Positions 1 through 9,875 of a DNA stretch of 64,000 nt are shown here, piece after piece; the first letter of the stretch is position 1, and each line of letters opens with the position of its first letter. The notes under the pieces are model-generated. The model searched no databases. It saw nothing but the letters and a program-made list of their open reading frames with translations, and was not told the DNA's origin. The stretch spans positions 62,001-126,000 of the forward strand of contig WFMF01000290.1 in the NCBI GenBank assembly GCA_011033025.1, read 5' to 3'. The translations under genes were made by a program, and so were the position numbers. This DNA is from Beroe forskalii. Its lineage: Eukaryota > Ctenophora > Nuda > Beroida > Beroidae.

Positions 1-221
1 AATTGAAGATTTTTTCAATATTTTTCGATAATTGGCGTTATAAATTTCCATATTTCAGGTACGCTTTATAGTTCTGGATAGGCATCAAAAAGAAGAATAA
101 TTTCCTTGAAAATTTTATCATTTGTACATTTAAAGAGATGAAGTCAGAAATTTTGCGTCTCTACCCTAGAAATTTTAAGATGAAATACGGAATTAATTTC
201 ACGGACCTGAAAATCACGGAC

Positions 222-293
222 AAAATTTTACGGATATTAATATTCACGCTGAGGTGCTCAGCGTGAATGTAATGTCCGTGATAATTATGTCCG
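222..293. repeat. Short palindromic repeat, copy 1
   Basis: A compact inverted repeat built around ATTCACGCTGAG and CTCAGCGTGAAT, followed by ATGTCCGTGATAAT. A second copy of the same arrangement lies near 50.49-50.55 kb, so this is a small dispersed element (MITE-like). No coding capacity. Confidence 0.5.
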
Positions 294-463
294 ATAAGGT
301 AGGTCCGATAAGGTAGCACGTTCTTGCTGCTCAGATGATTTATTTCAATATTTTATTGATACCAATTATTTTTACCTTCCATTCGACGCACCTCAGAGTA
401 CGACACGAGTGTCGGGGCATGCCGGACAAGTAGCGGAGGTCAAGCAGGAAGGACTTTTTTCAG

Positions 464-600
464 GGACACAAACTGCCTGGCCAGGTGCAATGCTGATGTG
501 ACCTGCACGGGTTACGTCCCGGGCTCTACTTGGTGTGAAACTTACTACAACGAACCTGTCACTGGGGACGGCAGAGTTGCCTTCACGTGCAAGAGCAAAG
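464..600 (+). CDS. Internal exon of a cysteine-rich extracellular protein (PAN/apple-like?)
   Basis: A 137-bp open stretch lies between a good acceptor (run of T then CAG, ending at 463) and a donor AAAG|GTAACT at 600/601. In phase 2 to 1 it encodes about 45 residues, beginning DTNCLARCNADVTC and ending AFTCKSK, with five cysteines. The spacing C-x3-C-x5-C recalls PAN/apple modules, but that is a weak resemblance and I cannot name the gene. No further exon of the same gene is recognisable to the right. The intron after it opens directly with a 23-bp tandem array whose unit repeats the end of this exon plus the donor. It could alternatively be an exon relic. Confidence 0.45.
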
Positions 601-945
601 GTAACTACACACCAAAAGCAAAGGTAACTACACACCAAAAGCAAAGGTTACTACACACCAAAAGCAAAGGTAACTACACACCAAAAGCAAAGGTAACTAC
701 ACACCAAAAGCAAAGGTAACTACACACCAAAAGCAAACGTGACTACACACCAAAAGCAAACGTGACTACACACCAAAAGCAAACGTAACTACACACCAAA
801 AGCAAAGGTAACTACACACCAAGAGCAAAGGTAACTACACACCAAAAGCAAAGGTAACTACACACCAAAAGCAAAGGTAACTACACACCAAAAGCAAAGG
901 TAACTACACACCAAAAGCAAAGGTAACTACACACCAAAAATCTAA
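601..945 (+). repeat. 23-bp minisatellite made of the exon/donor junction (array A)
   Basis: About 15 units of GTAACTACACACC followed by AAAAGCAAAG start exactly at the donor of the exon ending at 600. The last ten exonic bases (AAGAGCAAAG) are the tail of the unit with one difference, so every unit recreates AAAG|GTAACT. Minor variants (GTTACT, CGTGACT, CGTAACT) occur in the middle. Confidence 0.85.
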
Positions 946-1914
946 CACGTTTTTTGTGCAAAATCCACTAACCACCGCGTCACGCCACGCGTGAGTGTTG
1001 GCAACCCTCTATTGTGGAGCGTGAGGACCCACCTGGGCACCTGGCTTGCACTACTAGTCTGACTAGTACCCTAAGCTGGGAAGCCAGGTGGTACTACTTC
1101 TCGAGTAGAAAACGAGCTGGGCCCAGGGGTGCCCCTTTTGGTAAGTTTCCTCCAGGCCCGTAGACAACGGGGAGCTGCAGCCCCTCGAAAAATGGAAACC
1201 TCGAGAAATCTTTTACCTTTATCAAATATCGTAATATTTGATTATCTTGTATTACAGCCGATGTTTGAAATGACCTGGAACTGTTATATAACAATTCATT
1301 TTCGGCTCCAGGGGCTAGTATAGGGACAGGGTCCACAACAGAAAGTTTAAGATCCCAGCTATTGATAAATTTTGGCCCTAAAACAGTCTAGAACACCCAA
1401 TTTCCCCACAGAAAATTTTTCCGGGGGCTGCGCCCCAAAACCCTGCGGCTACATAGCTCATTGTGCAGGGCCCTACCCAGAAAAAAAAAAGAAAAAGAAA
1501 AAAAACTTGGCAGCGGGCCTGGTTGCCTCTAAGGCATTGTCCTTCTACTATCGAGTACTTGAATATACCGTGAGTCGATATAGGGTTGTGTTGACATGTG
1601 TTGTTGGTTTTAAGTTCTGTGTCCCTTTGGTAGTTCTTGTTTAGAGATTGATTTCCTTTTAGGGTACTAGTATTCTCGTAAAGGGTTTGATTCTTGTGAA
1701 GAGTTTGATTCCCTCTAGGATGACAGCCGTCTCTGTGGGTTCGTTTAGGCTGTAGATAACATACAAAGACCAGAGTGAGTGAGGGATGATGTGAGAGAAA
1801 CAAAATAAATCTAACGCGGTTCTTGGGTATCTCACGTTATAGACTGGGATCAATATTACAGTATGTTTTAGATTGCATAATTACATGGTTCATAAGCCCT
1901 TATTTGCAACCTTA
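946..1914. other. Intergenic or intronic, no gene seen
   Basis: I find no exon with splice signals and coding character. It holds a GC-rich stretch around 1425-1490 with GGGGGCTGCGCCCC-type pairing followed by an A-rich run. This is probably decayed repeat. Confidence 0.4.
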
Positions 1915-2303
1915 CTCTTCAGTCTCAAATAGACGGGGGTGGGGGCTGTAATAACTGTCTCCCTGTGTAGGTTTTTCAAAAATGTCGTAAAAAGGGGGGG
2001 TTGCAAATAAGAGGGAGGGGGAGGTAAATTTCAATCGAATGGTTTGAAACACCCAAATTGATCAAACATATAGACTCAGATCGAGAAAAAGATCGTAATT
2101 CTGAGAAACAGTTGGCAAAGCTTTCATGTTGCTGCTTGATTTTGCTCAATTCTGACAAAAAATATTAATTTTTCTTTGATTTATGTATGTATTTTTTTCA
2201 AAATTTTCAAAATTTCTAAACGGGGAGGGTGTTAAATAACTGTCCCCACCGTAGTAAAAAAATCCAAAACTGCAATCGCCCCCCGGCTATTTGAGACTGA
2301 AGA
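1915..2303. mobile_element. MITE with terminal repeat CTCTTCAGTCTCAAATAG
   Basis: The 18-bp end CTCTTCAGTCTCAAATAG at 1915 is found inverted at 2286-2303. The 390-bp interior is non-coding, with G- and C-runs near each end. A second copy with the same ends lies at 42419-44150. Comparing the two reveals a nested insertion in the second copy. Superfamily unknown. Confidence 0.8.
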
Positions 2304-2920
2304 GGCTTAAAGGAAATATCGCCTTCAGAAAAATGAGCCAACATTTCATTAATCTACTTGAAATTCAGCCCTTTTGAGGCCCGAGGGCTTATTAATAACA
2401 TGTAAGCGTAATTGAATGCATTCTTAAATACATGTAGCCAAATTAATTCATCATCATTGTGGACTTATACTTCATGAGATAGAAATTTCAGCCTTGTATT
2501 CAAATAATTGATGCTTCATATGTTACAAATTAGGAATTTTTGGCTTTATTTCTTCATTTGACACTTTGATAGCTCTCCAATTACCACTGAACACAATTAA
2601 TTTCAATTGGGGATTGGGTAATTTTCAGAGACGATAATTACTATGACTTTATAACCTATAGAAGTATAGAATTAATCATCATAGCATCATGATAATTTTA
2701 TCAGGTACATCGAATTGATGATCAACTATCTTTCCAAAAAACATTATAGGCCTTGCAAAAATTGCATGCTATGTAAGTATATGGTAATTCAGGTCTAAAG
2801 GTTTCAAGCTATGAAGGGTCAACTAGTGAGCTCCATAGGATGTCTCTTGTATCATTGAAAGTCTTGTTAGTAGCAGTGGCTTTCCATCCGGTATCCATTC
2901 ATTTAAGCTTAATAAATACT
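2304..2920. other. AT-rich spacer, nothing recognised
   Basis: No open exon, tandem repeat or paired ends that I can support. Confidence 0.4.
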
Positions 2921-2926
2921 GAATCA

Positions 2927-3055
2927 GGGCGCTGGCAAGCGCCCGCAGCGCAAGAAAAAGAAAAAGAACGAGGGCATCTGCCCGAAGGGCAGATGCCCTC
3001 GGCCCGAAGGGCTGAGGGCATCAGCAGTCCCGGCCCGAAGGGCCGGGACTGCTGG
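2927..3055. repeat. Cluster of GC-rich stem-loops
   Basis: Consecutive perfect hairpins share the core CCCGAAGGG: one around GGGCATCTGCCC, one around TCGGCCC and one around CAGTCCCGGCCC, each followed by its complement after a GAA loop. They stand out from the AT-rich surroundings. Similar hairpins recur at 54.8-55.14 kb and 62.49-62.54 kb. Confidence 0.75.
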
Positions 3056-3482
3056 TCAGACTCAAAGATGAGCCGTGGCTATATGTTTTTTAATAATAGA
3101 ATAGGTAGCAACAATCCCATCTTTCAATTCTTGAAATGCCAGCGCCCACTATATAAAAATACAGCGATTTCAAAAAAGTCCGGTTTTCAAGTGGCAATTT
3201 AGACCTCTTATTAACATAAGTTAGTCTTGAAAATTTGCACAGGTGTAGTCCGTTACATGATTAATAAACCCTGAAAATTTCATGGAAATCGACCGCACCG
3301 TTTTCGTAGGAAAAATTATCAAAAAATGCCTTAAATCACGAAAATTAGTGTTATCGTCGTCTCTCTCTCGAAACCACCACAGTTTTTATAAATCACTTTG
3401 CGAGAAAACCAAAACAGATATCGTCGTAAGTCCAACGGTATCAGAAACTTTGGCATAGGACACGTGTCGTAGGCTATATTTG

Positions 3483-4275
3483 AATTTTAATATCAAATCG
3501 CTTAATTGGATAATTGGCCAATTAAACCAATTATCGCTTATATCTCGTCTCAGGAATATGGCATTGACTTCATTCTAACGTCATCGTAAACTTTGGCATG
3601 GATTGCGTGAAGTGAGCTATGTAAAAATTTTCATTGCAAATCGCTTAATTGGATAATTGGCCAATTAAACCAATTATCGCTTATATCTCGTCTCAGGAAT
3701 ATGGTATCGACTTCATTCTAACGCCATCGTAAACTTTGGCATGGATCGCGTGAAGTGAGCTATGTAAAAATTTTCATTGCAAATCGCTTAATTGGATAAT
3801 TGGCCAATTAAACCAATTATCGCTTATATCTCGTCTCAGGAATATGGTATCGACTTCATTCTAACGCCATCGCAAACTTTGGCATAGATTGCGTGAAGTG
3901 AGCCTTGTAAAAATTTTCATTGCAATTCGCTTAATTGAATAATTGGCTAATTAAACCAATTATCGCTTATATCTCGTCTCAGGAATATGGTATCGACTTC
4001 ACTCCAACGCCATCGTAAACTTTGGCACAGATCGCGTGAAGTGAGCTATGTAAAAATTTTCATTGCAAATCGCTTAATTGGATAATTGGCCAATTAAACC
4101 AATTATCGCTTATATCTCGTCTCAGGAATATGGTATCGACTTCATTCCAACGCCATCGTAAACTTTGGCATGGATCACGTGAAGTGAGCTATGTAAAAAT
4201 TTTCATTGCAAATCGCTTAATTGGATAATTGGCCAATTACACCAATTATCGCTTATATCTCGTCACAGGAATATG
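3483..4275 (+). repeat. 143-bp satellite, about 5.5 copies
   Basis: The marker GGATAATTGG recurs at 3508, 3651, 3794, (3937), 4080 and 4223, an exact 143-bp period. Each unit contains a dyad TTGGATAATTGGCCAATTA and the phrase TATATCTCGTCTCAGGAATA. Copies differ by a few substitutions. Confidence 0.9.
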
Positions 4276-4383
4276 GCATTATGGTATTGACTTAGATCAA
4301 ACGGCATCGGAAATTTTAAATCACTATCATGAGTCATTGAGTCATGTTGAATGAGATTGGTAATGCAGAATTTGTTCAACAAA

Positions 4384-4733
4384 AAGAATGATATGGTATG
4401 ACAAAAAACAATTGGAAATTGTGTAGGTTCCACATATTTTGTAAATTTTGCGATTAAAAGAGGTGATATGAACTTTAATCGCAGCGCTGGTGTGGTGGTG
4501 GGCTGTAGTTGCAAGGAATATTTCAATTCATAGTAGGTATAAATTCAGTTGAATTTATTAATACATGAATGAAACTACTGAATTGATAAGCCTATATTCC
4601 TTGTACCAAACAGCCCAAAACCACGCCAGCGCTGCGATTAAAGTTCATATCACCTCTTTTAATCGCAAAAATTTACAAGGGCGCTGCGGAACCTACACAA
4701 TTTCCAATTGTTTTTTGTCATACCATAGAACAA
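4384..4733. mobile_element. Small fold-back element
   Basis: Arms at about 4384-4531 and 4590-4733 are inverted copies. Shared blocks include ACAATTGGAAATTGTGTAGG, GCGATTAAAAGAGGTGATAT and GCAGCGCTGG. A 58-bp loop separates them. The right arm contains a short GC insertion (GGGCGCTGCG). No coding capacity. Confidence 0.75.
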
Positions 4734-6268
4734 TATAAATGTTGTTGAACTTATTAAGTTCAAATTTTTTTGAAAAATAAGTCCTCATGAAATAATTAAG
4801 AATACATGTCATTAAGGTGCATTAAGGCCCTTTTTGAGACCTTATAGGGCTTAATTATATGTAAATTAATTTCCTGTCATAAGGTATATCGGAGTATTTC
4901 TATATAATAGGGTCAGTCGGACCCTATAACAGTATAACCACGGCTAATATGCTCGTTTCCGACCCCAAAACTCCGAGTTATTGAGTTGTTCTAATTCTCG
5001 ACCCTACAACCCATATGATAGCTGCTCAGTAAAGAGTCAATCGAATTCGCATAATTTGAAACCGTGAATGAATGGATAAAACACGAAGATTGCTTTCATT
5101 TTCATTACAACTATCAATTTGAAAAACATCAGCAACCTAGATTCCTGTCATTGACCGTGCGGCTGTTGGAATTGAAATGTAACCGCTTAAAAATAAGAAG
5201 CGGTCAGTTCACAGTAAATAATAAGTCGTGAATATTGACCCAAAAGTGTCTAATGACGCATAGCATAATTATGCTTATTGATCACATAACTTAGATTGCC
5301 CATCCCCTGCCCCCTACCTCGTGGCATATACTTATCACGTGACCGTGTGGAGCCCCAATCTTATGCCCCGTCATTATCACCTGCTTGTGTGAATGGAGTC
5401 GATTTGGTACTCAATTTCCACGATCATTCACTGTGATCATTTAAGAGGTCTGGTGGTGATTGGGGAACGTGGGCATTCGATTTCACTTTGATGTTTTCCC
5501 TTCCCCATTTTGTGTATTCAAAAGGCAATGTTAAGGGTTGGCTATGGATAAATTCTGAAAGTTCCCGGGCACTTTTCAGAATTAACAGTACGGATAAAGG
5601 TAGCATACACAAATTGTCCCACAATCCTTCAAAACACGTCCATTTCTAACCCTCAAATTTGCCTTTTTGTATAACAAAAACCCAATTGGAGAGGGAAAAA
5701 CTAAATATGCTTTTTATACGGAATTTATCTTTCTATCACCTGCAAAATATCGCGGGATTTCAACTCCGGTTTTAGCCGTCGTTTGGGTTATGCTGAGCAC
5801 GGGTGCTTAATCCTTTATAATAATGAATTTTAGCATGTTCGTCCTATGCCCCAGCCCCCATATATCATCTGGTTTTTCTTGATTATCTAAACAAAATATG
5901 ATACTCACACAGTCACACGTTGCAAGAGCTCCACCTGAAACATTTTATTAATAGTTAGATTATAGATGAAATTTTAATATTACTCAATGCATGTATTGCG
6001 GTGCCATTTCCGATTTGATAATTTAATTATTCGAGGGAATACCTCCGTTTTAATTTCGGAAGAATGATTATGGACTTATGGACAAGTAATTCCGCCGCAC
6101 AAACAATAAGAGCACCACGATTACAAGGTTTCAAAGTTTGTGAGTTTGTGCGGCACTACCACTTTTGGTAGATATCGATGAGCTGATCACGAATATATCA
6201 CTTTTTTTTCAATTTGACAATGCCTTCCTTGTCCACGGCCTTTTTCTGTTTTGTGACGCCATGTGGTA
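4734..6268. other. Spacer with small dispersed repeat fragments
   Basis: No gene seen. Two copies of a small repeat family (TTTTCCCTCCCC-like run plus TTTGCCTTTTTGT) occur near 5490-5525 and 5650-5700, related to sequences near 20.59 and 55.38 kb. A reversed copy of a repeat shared with 49.17 and 54.11 kb (GATTCCTGTCATTG) lies near 5140-5175. Confidence 0.4.
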
Positions 6269-7533
6269 CCCGGACTTTATGCCGACAGTGGACTATATGC
6301 CGACATTGGATTTCTAGGAACATGTCGGTATATCATCTGTCGGCATAACGTCCGTTTTTGGACTGTATGCCGACAAGTGAATCTGTGCTACCCTTCTGTT
6401 ATTTGGTTTATCGTATCCTTGTGCCTTATCCGATAGTGCATAGCGTCTATTAGGCAGCATTAGGCCAGTTATTACTTATTCGAGAGCTTATCCGGTGGAT
6501 CGCGTGTCATGTCTCGCTAACAAGATGCGTTCGCTGATGAGGCGCTAGATGCAGCTTGTTATTACCTGAAGTAAATGTAGTGATATTTTGTCAAGCTGTG
6601 ATTGAGATTATTGGGTTGTATGAATTAAGAGACGTTTTACGAAGAACAACAGATATCCCATCTACCCCACTACCCTGGAGGACCTGGTCATTCCTCCCTC
6701 CTACCTCACCACCTCTGATGGCGGCAACCTTCTCCTGTGAGATTCCGGATACTCCGCCTTCGGAACAGACAATTCAGCAATTCCCTTGAAGTCCTATCCA
6801 CCTCCCCAAACTTTGTCATAGATGGGACCTTCGAGACCTCACCTCTTCTAACAGCTGCTCACTGTCCATGGACTCCTGGATGATGGCTGGCGGATTCCTT
6901 GTGCCCATGGACTCCTTCCTGGGAAGTCAGAAGCCCTCTACACCAACCTCCTGGAGGAGGTGGACACTCACGGACCCTTCTACTCTGACAGTGTCCTCAC
7001 TGACTACGAGACCGGTCTCCGCAACGCTGTCCTCTCTGTCTGGCCAGGAACCACCACTGCTTCTTCCATTTCAAGCAAGCACTGTGGAGGAAGTTCGCTT
7101 CAACAGACCTGGTCCCTGAGTACAGAGTGGTGGGTTCAGAAGACCGGAAGTCCTTTCAGATGGTAGGAGCTCTCCCCTTTGTTCCTCCCGGTGATGTCGA
7201 CATGGCTTGGCGGCACCTCAAACCTCTCCTTCCCTTGGAACTGGACTCCTTTGCTGGCTGCTTGGAGTACACCAGACTTCTCTTCGACCAGTTGGGGTGG
7301 AACCAGTTCGATGCCACCAGAGATCCCCCTCCTACTGTAGTTTGTAGATTAAAATACTGATCACATTATCTTTGCAATTATATTTAGCACTCAAGAAGTT
7401 CTAAGTTTTAATAAGCCCGGGAAATCATGTCGGCAAAATGTCCAGTGTCGGTATAAAGTCCACTTTTGGACTTTATGCCGACTAGGGGTTTTTCGGAGTC
7501 GGCATATGGTCCAGTGTCGGCATAAAGTCCGGG
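6269..7533 (+). mobile_element. MULE-type DNA transposon, degenerate
   Basis: Ends are inverted: CCCGGACTTTATGCCGACAG at 6269 and its complement ending at 7533. Further subterminal GTCGGCATA-type repeats lie inside both ends. Between them is a broken transposase gene of the Mutator-like (MULE) type. I could not identify a convincing target-site duplication. Confidence 0.8.
6800..7358 (+). pseudogene. MULE transposase fragment with frameshifts
   Basis: Read across frames, the region gives VIDGTFETSP, then LLPGKSEALYTNLLEEVD, then LTDYETGLRNAVLSVWPG, then HHCFFHFKQALWRKF, then MVGALPFVPPGDV. This order is the one found in the MULE transposase domain: DGTF with the first catalytic Asp, a second Asp block, CxxH with xQALWRK, and the LxFVPxxDV tail. 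At least one frame change lies between 6830 and 6915 and another at about 7047-7049. The gene therefore looks inactive, and the amino-terminal part before about 6800 is unreadable. It would have mobilised the surrounding element. Confidence 0.75.
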
Positions 7534-8107
7534 AATCACGTCATGTTACGTGTCAGTTCACGTGACCCGTCTGCTAGTACTTTGTGTGCATTGCGTTACG
7601 TGCACGTCATACCCCACAGATCGCGGTTGTGTGGGGAAGTGACAATCTTAGGTCAAGTGAAACTATTAAGGGCCGTATCTTCATTGATTTCATGATGCGC
7701 CAATGAAAATTGGAATATACTATCATGACCGATTGAAAACTTAGACAATGGCGAAAATCTGCTCCGCTTTTTCTACGCGGCAATTTATAAACATCGTTAG
7801 AGCGGTAAGCAATATCAAATTTATAACATGCCCATCGGCGATCATATATTATTTAGTGCACACGTCATTTTAACATGCTGTATTGTATTATTATATATCA
7901 ATCTATAAATTGATTCCTATAATGTTTTAATGTTATAAAACATTTTTAATATGATCTTGACGTAATTGGAACAAGTAAAAGATAACATGGTTGTACCTGA
8001 TCAAGCGAAGTGCGTCATTAATATTATAGTAAACTATAATTCTTCTCATCGAGATGAAGATGAAAATGCTGCAATTAAAACAACACCGGAAAACTCGTAA
8101 AACTTAT

Positions 8108-8872
8108 GGTCATTGAATACCTAGAGCATTGGTTGACTGGAGCACTGGTTGACCGTAGCACTGGTTGACTGGAACACTGGTTGAGTGGAACACTGGTTGA
8201 GTGGAACACTGGTTGAGTGGAACACTGGTTGAGTGGAGCACTGGTTGACTGGAGCACTGGTTGACTGGAGCACTGGTTGACTGGAGCACTGGTTGACTGG
8301 AGCACTGGTTGACTGGAACCATGGGTGAATGGAACACTGGTTGACTGGAGCACTGGTTGGCTGGAGCACTGGTTGAGTGGAGCACTGGTTGACTGGAGCA
8401 CTGGTTGACTGGAACACTGGTTGACTGGAGCACTGGTTGACTGGAACACTGGTTGAATGAAGCACTGGTTGACTGGAGCACCGGTTGACTGGAGCACAGG
8501 TTGACTGGAGCACTGGTTGACTGTAGCACTGGTGGACTGGAACACTGGTTGAATGGAACACTGGTTGACTGGAGCACTGGTTGGCTGGAGCACTGGTTGA
8601 CTGGAGCACTGGTTGACTGGAACACTGGTTGACTGGAGCACTGGTTGACTGTAGCACTGGTTGAGTGGAGCACTGGTTGACTGTAGCACTGGTTGAGTGG
8701 AGCACTGGTTGACTGTAGCTCTGGTTGAGTGGAGCACTGGTTGAATGGAGCATTGGTTGACTGGAACACTGTTGACTGGAGCACTGGTTGACTGGAGCAC
8801 TGGTTGACTGGAGCACTGGTTGACTGGAGCACCGGTTGACTGGAACACTAGTTGACTGGAACACTGGTTTAT
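8108..8872 (-). repeat. 15-bp minisatellite GAGCACTGGTTGACT
   Basis: About 50 units of GGAGCACTGGTTGACT-type sequence with frequent GAACACTGG and GTAGCACTGG variants. The unit is a multiple of three with no stop codon on the minus strand, so three minus frames stay open for over 700 bases. This explains long apparent reading frames without a gene. Confidence 0.95.
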
Positions 8873-8908
8873 TGGTAAAGATTGAATCACTGCATTTATG
8901 ATTGATTA

Positions 8909-9071
8909 GGGGATCGTTCACATATTATTACGTAATCAATTTTTGGCTGATTTCAACCCCCCCTCGTAATCAAGTTTACAGTAGTTGTATTTGTTACAAT
9001 AACATGTAACGTAATCATTCGGAAACCCCCTCCACCCCCTCTAGGTGATTACGTTAATTGTGAACGGTCCC
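8909..9071. mobile_element. Harbinger-like MITE nested in the minisatellite element
   Basis: Ends GGGGATCGTTCACATATTA and, inverted, TAATTGTGAACGGTCCC pair with each other, followed inside by ACGTAATCA on both sides. TTA precedes the left end and CTA follows the right end. The ends resemble those of the element at 14300-15528, suggesting one family. Confidence 0.65.
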
Positions 9072-9084
9072 TAGGGCACAGGTT

Positions 9085-9430
9085 GTATGGTTCAACCAGT
9101 ACTGCAGTCAACCAGTGCTCTATTCCACCCTTTTGCACCAGTACTCCAGTCAACCAGTGCTCCATTCACCCAGTAATTCATTCATTCACTATTCCAGTAA
9201 ACCAGTGCTTTGAGTATCAACCAGTTTGGAGCACTGAATGACTGGAGTACTCATGATAGCAGTGCTCATGTAACTCAATACTCCAGTCATTCAGTACTCC
9301 AATAAACCAATAATATTCCAGTCATTCAGTACTCCAGTCATTTAGTGCTCTAATTAGCCAGTGTGGAGTATGGCTGAGTGGAGTACTGGCTTAACCAGTC
9401 TATCAGTGCTTCACTCAACCAATGCTCTTC
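9085..9430 (+). repeat. Degenerate minisatellite, opposite orientation
   Basis: AGTCAACCAGTGCTCC and AGTACTCCAGTCATTCAG variants repeat irregularly. This is the reverse complement of the 8108-8872 unit and forms the other half of the fold-back. Confidence 0.75.
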
Positions 9431-9875
9431 TCAAGGGACATAAGTTTCGCGAATTCTGCGGTTTTATTTTAATTAATTGAAGCATTTTCATTTTCATCAG
9501 GTGGTACTTGACGAAGAGAATATAATATAGTTTGTTATAATATCAATGACGCACTTCGCTTGATCAGATACAACCGTCTCATTCAACTTGTAATTGTTCC
9601 AATTACTTCCAGATCAAATTAAAAATGTTTTACAACATTATTAATATGTAGATTGATATATAATACAATACAGTAGGTATGTTAAAATGACGTGTGGTGT
9701 GTACTAAGTTATAGGTATATAATATATATTACCGATGGGCATGTTATAAAGTTAACATTGATGATGTTTATAAATTCGCATGTAGAAAAAGCGGAGCAGT
9801 TTTTCGCCATTGTCTAAATTTTCAATTGGTCATGATGATATATTCTGATTTTCACTGGCTCTTCATGAATCAAGT

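Larger units (their letters stand above)
7680..9875. mobile_element. 2.2-kb fold-back element with two opposed minisatellites
   Basis: About 400-bp arms at 7680-8100 and 9440-9875 are inverted copies. Shared blocks include TTAGACAATGGCGAAAA, AAGCGGAGCAG in complement, GAAGTGCGTCATTAATATTA and AAAATGCTGCAATTAA-like. The interior holds a 15-bp tandem array (8108-8872), a nested MITE (8909-9071) and a degenerate array of the same motif in the opposite orientation (9085-9430). No transposase is visible. Confidence 0.8.

Noticed and set aside
2840..3202. 120-codon frame
   Set aside because: It spans the GC hairpin cluster, and its sequence is dictated by the palindromes.
8075..8921. Three overlapping 240-271 codon frames on the minus strand
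   Set aside because: They are the 15-bp minisatellite read in each frame. The unit has no stop codon and its length is a multiple of three, so openness is automatic.
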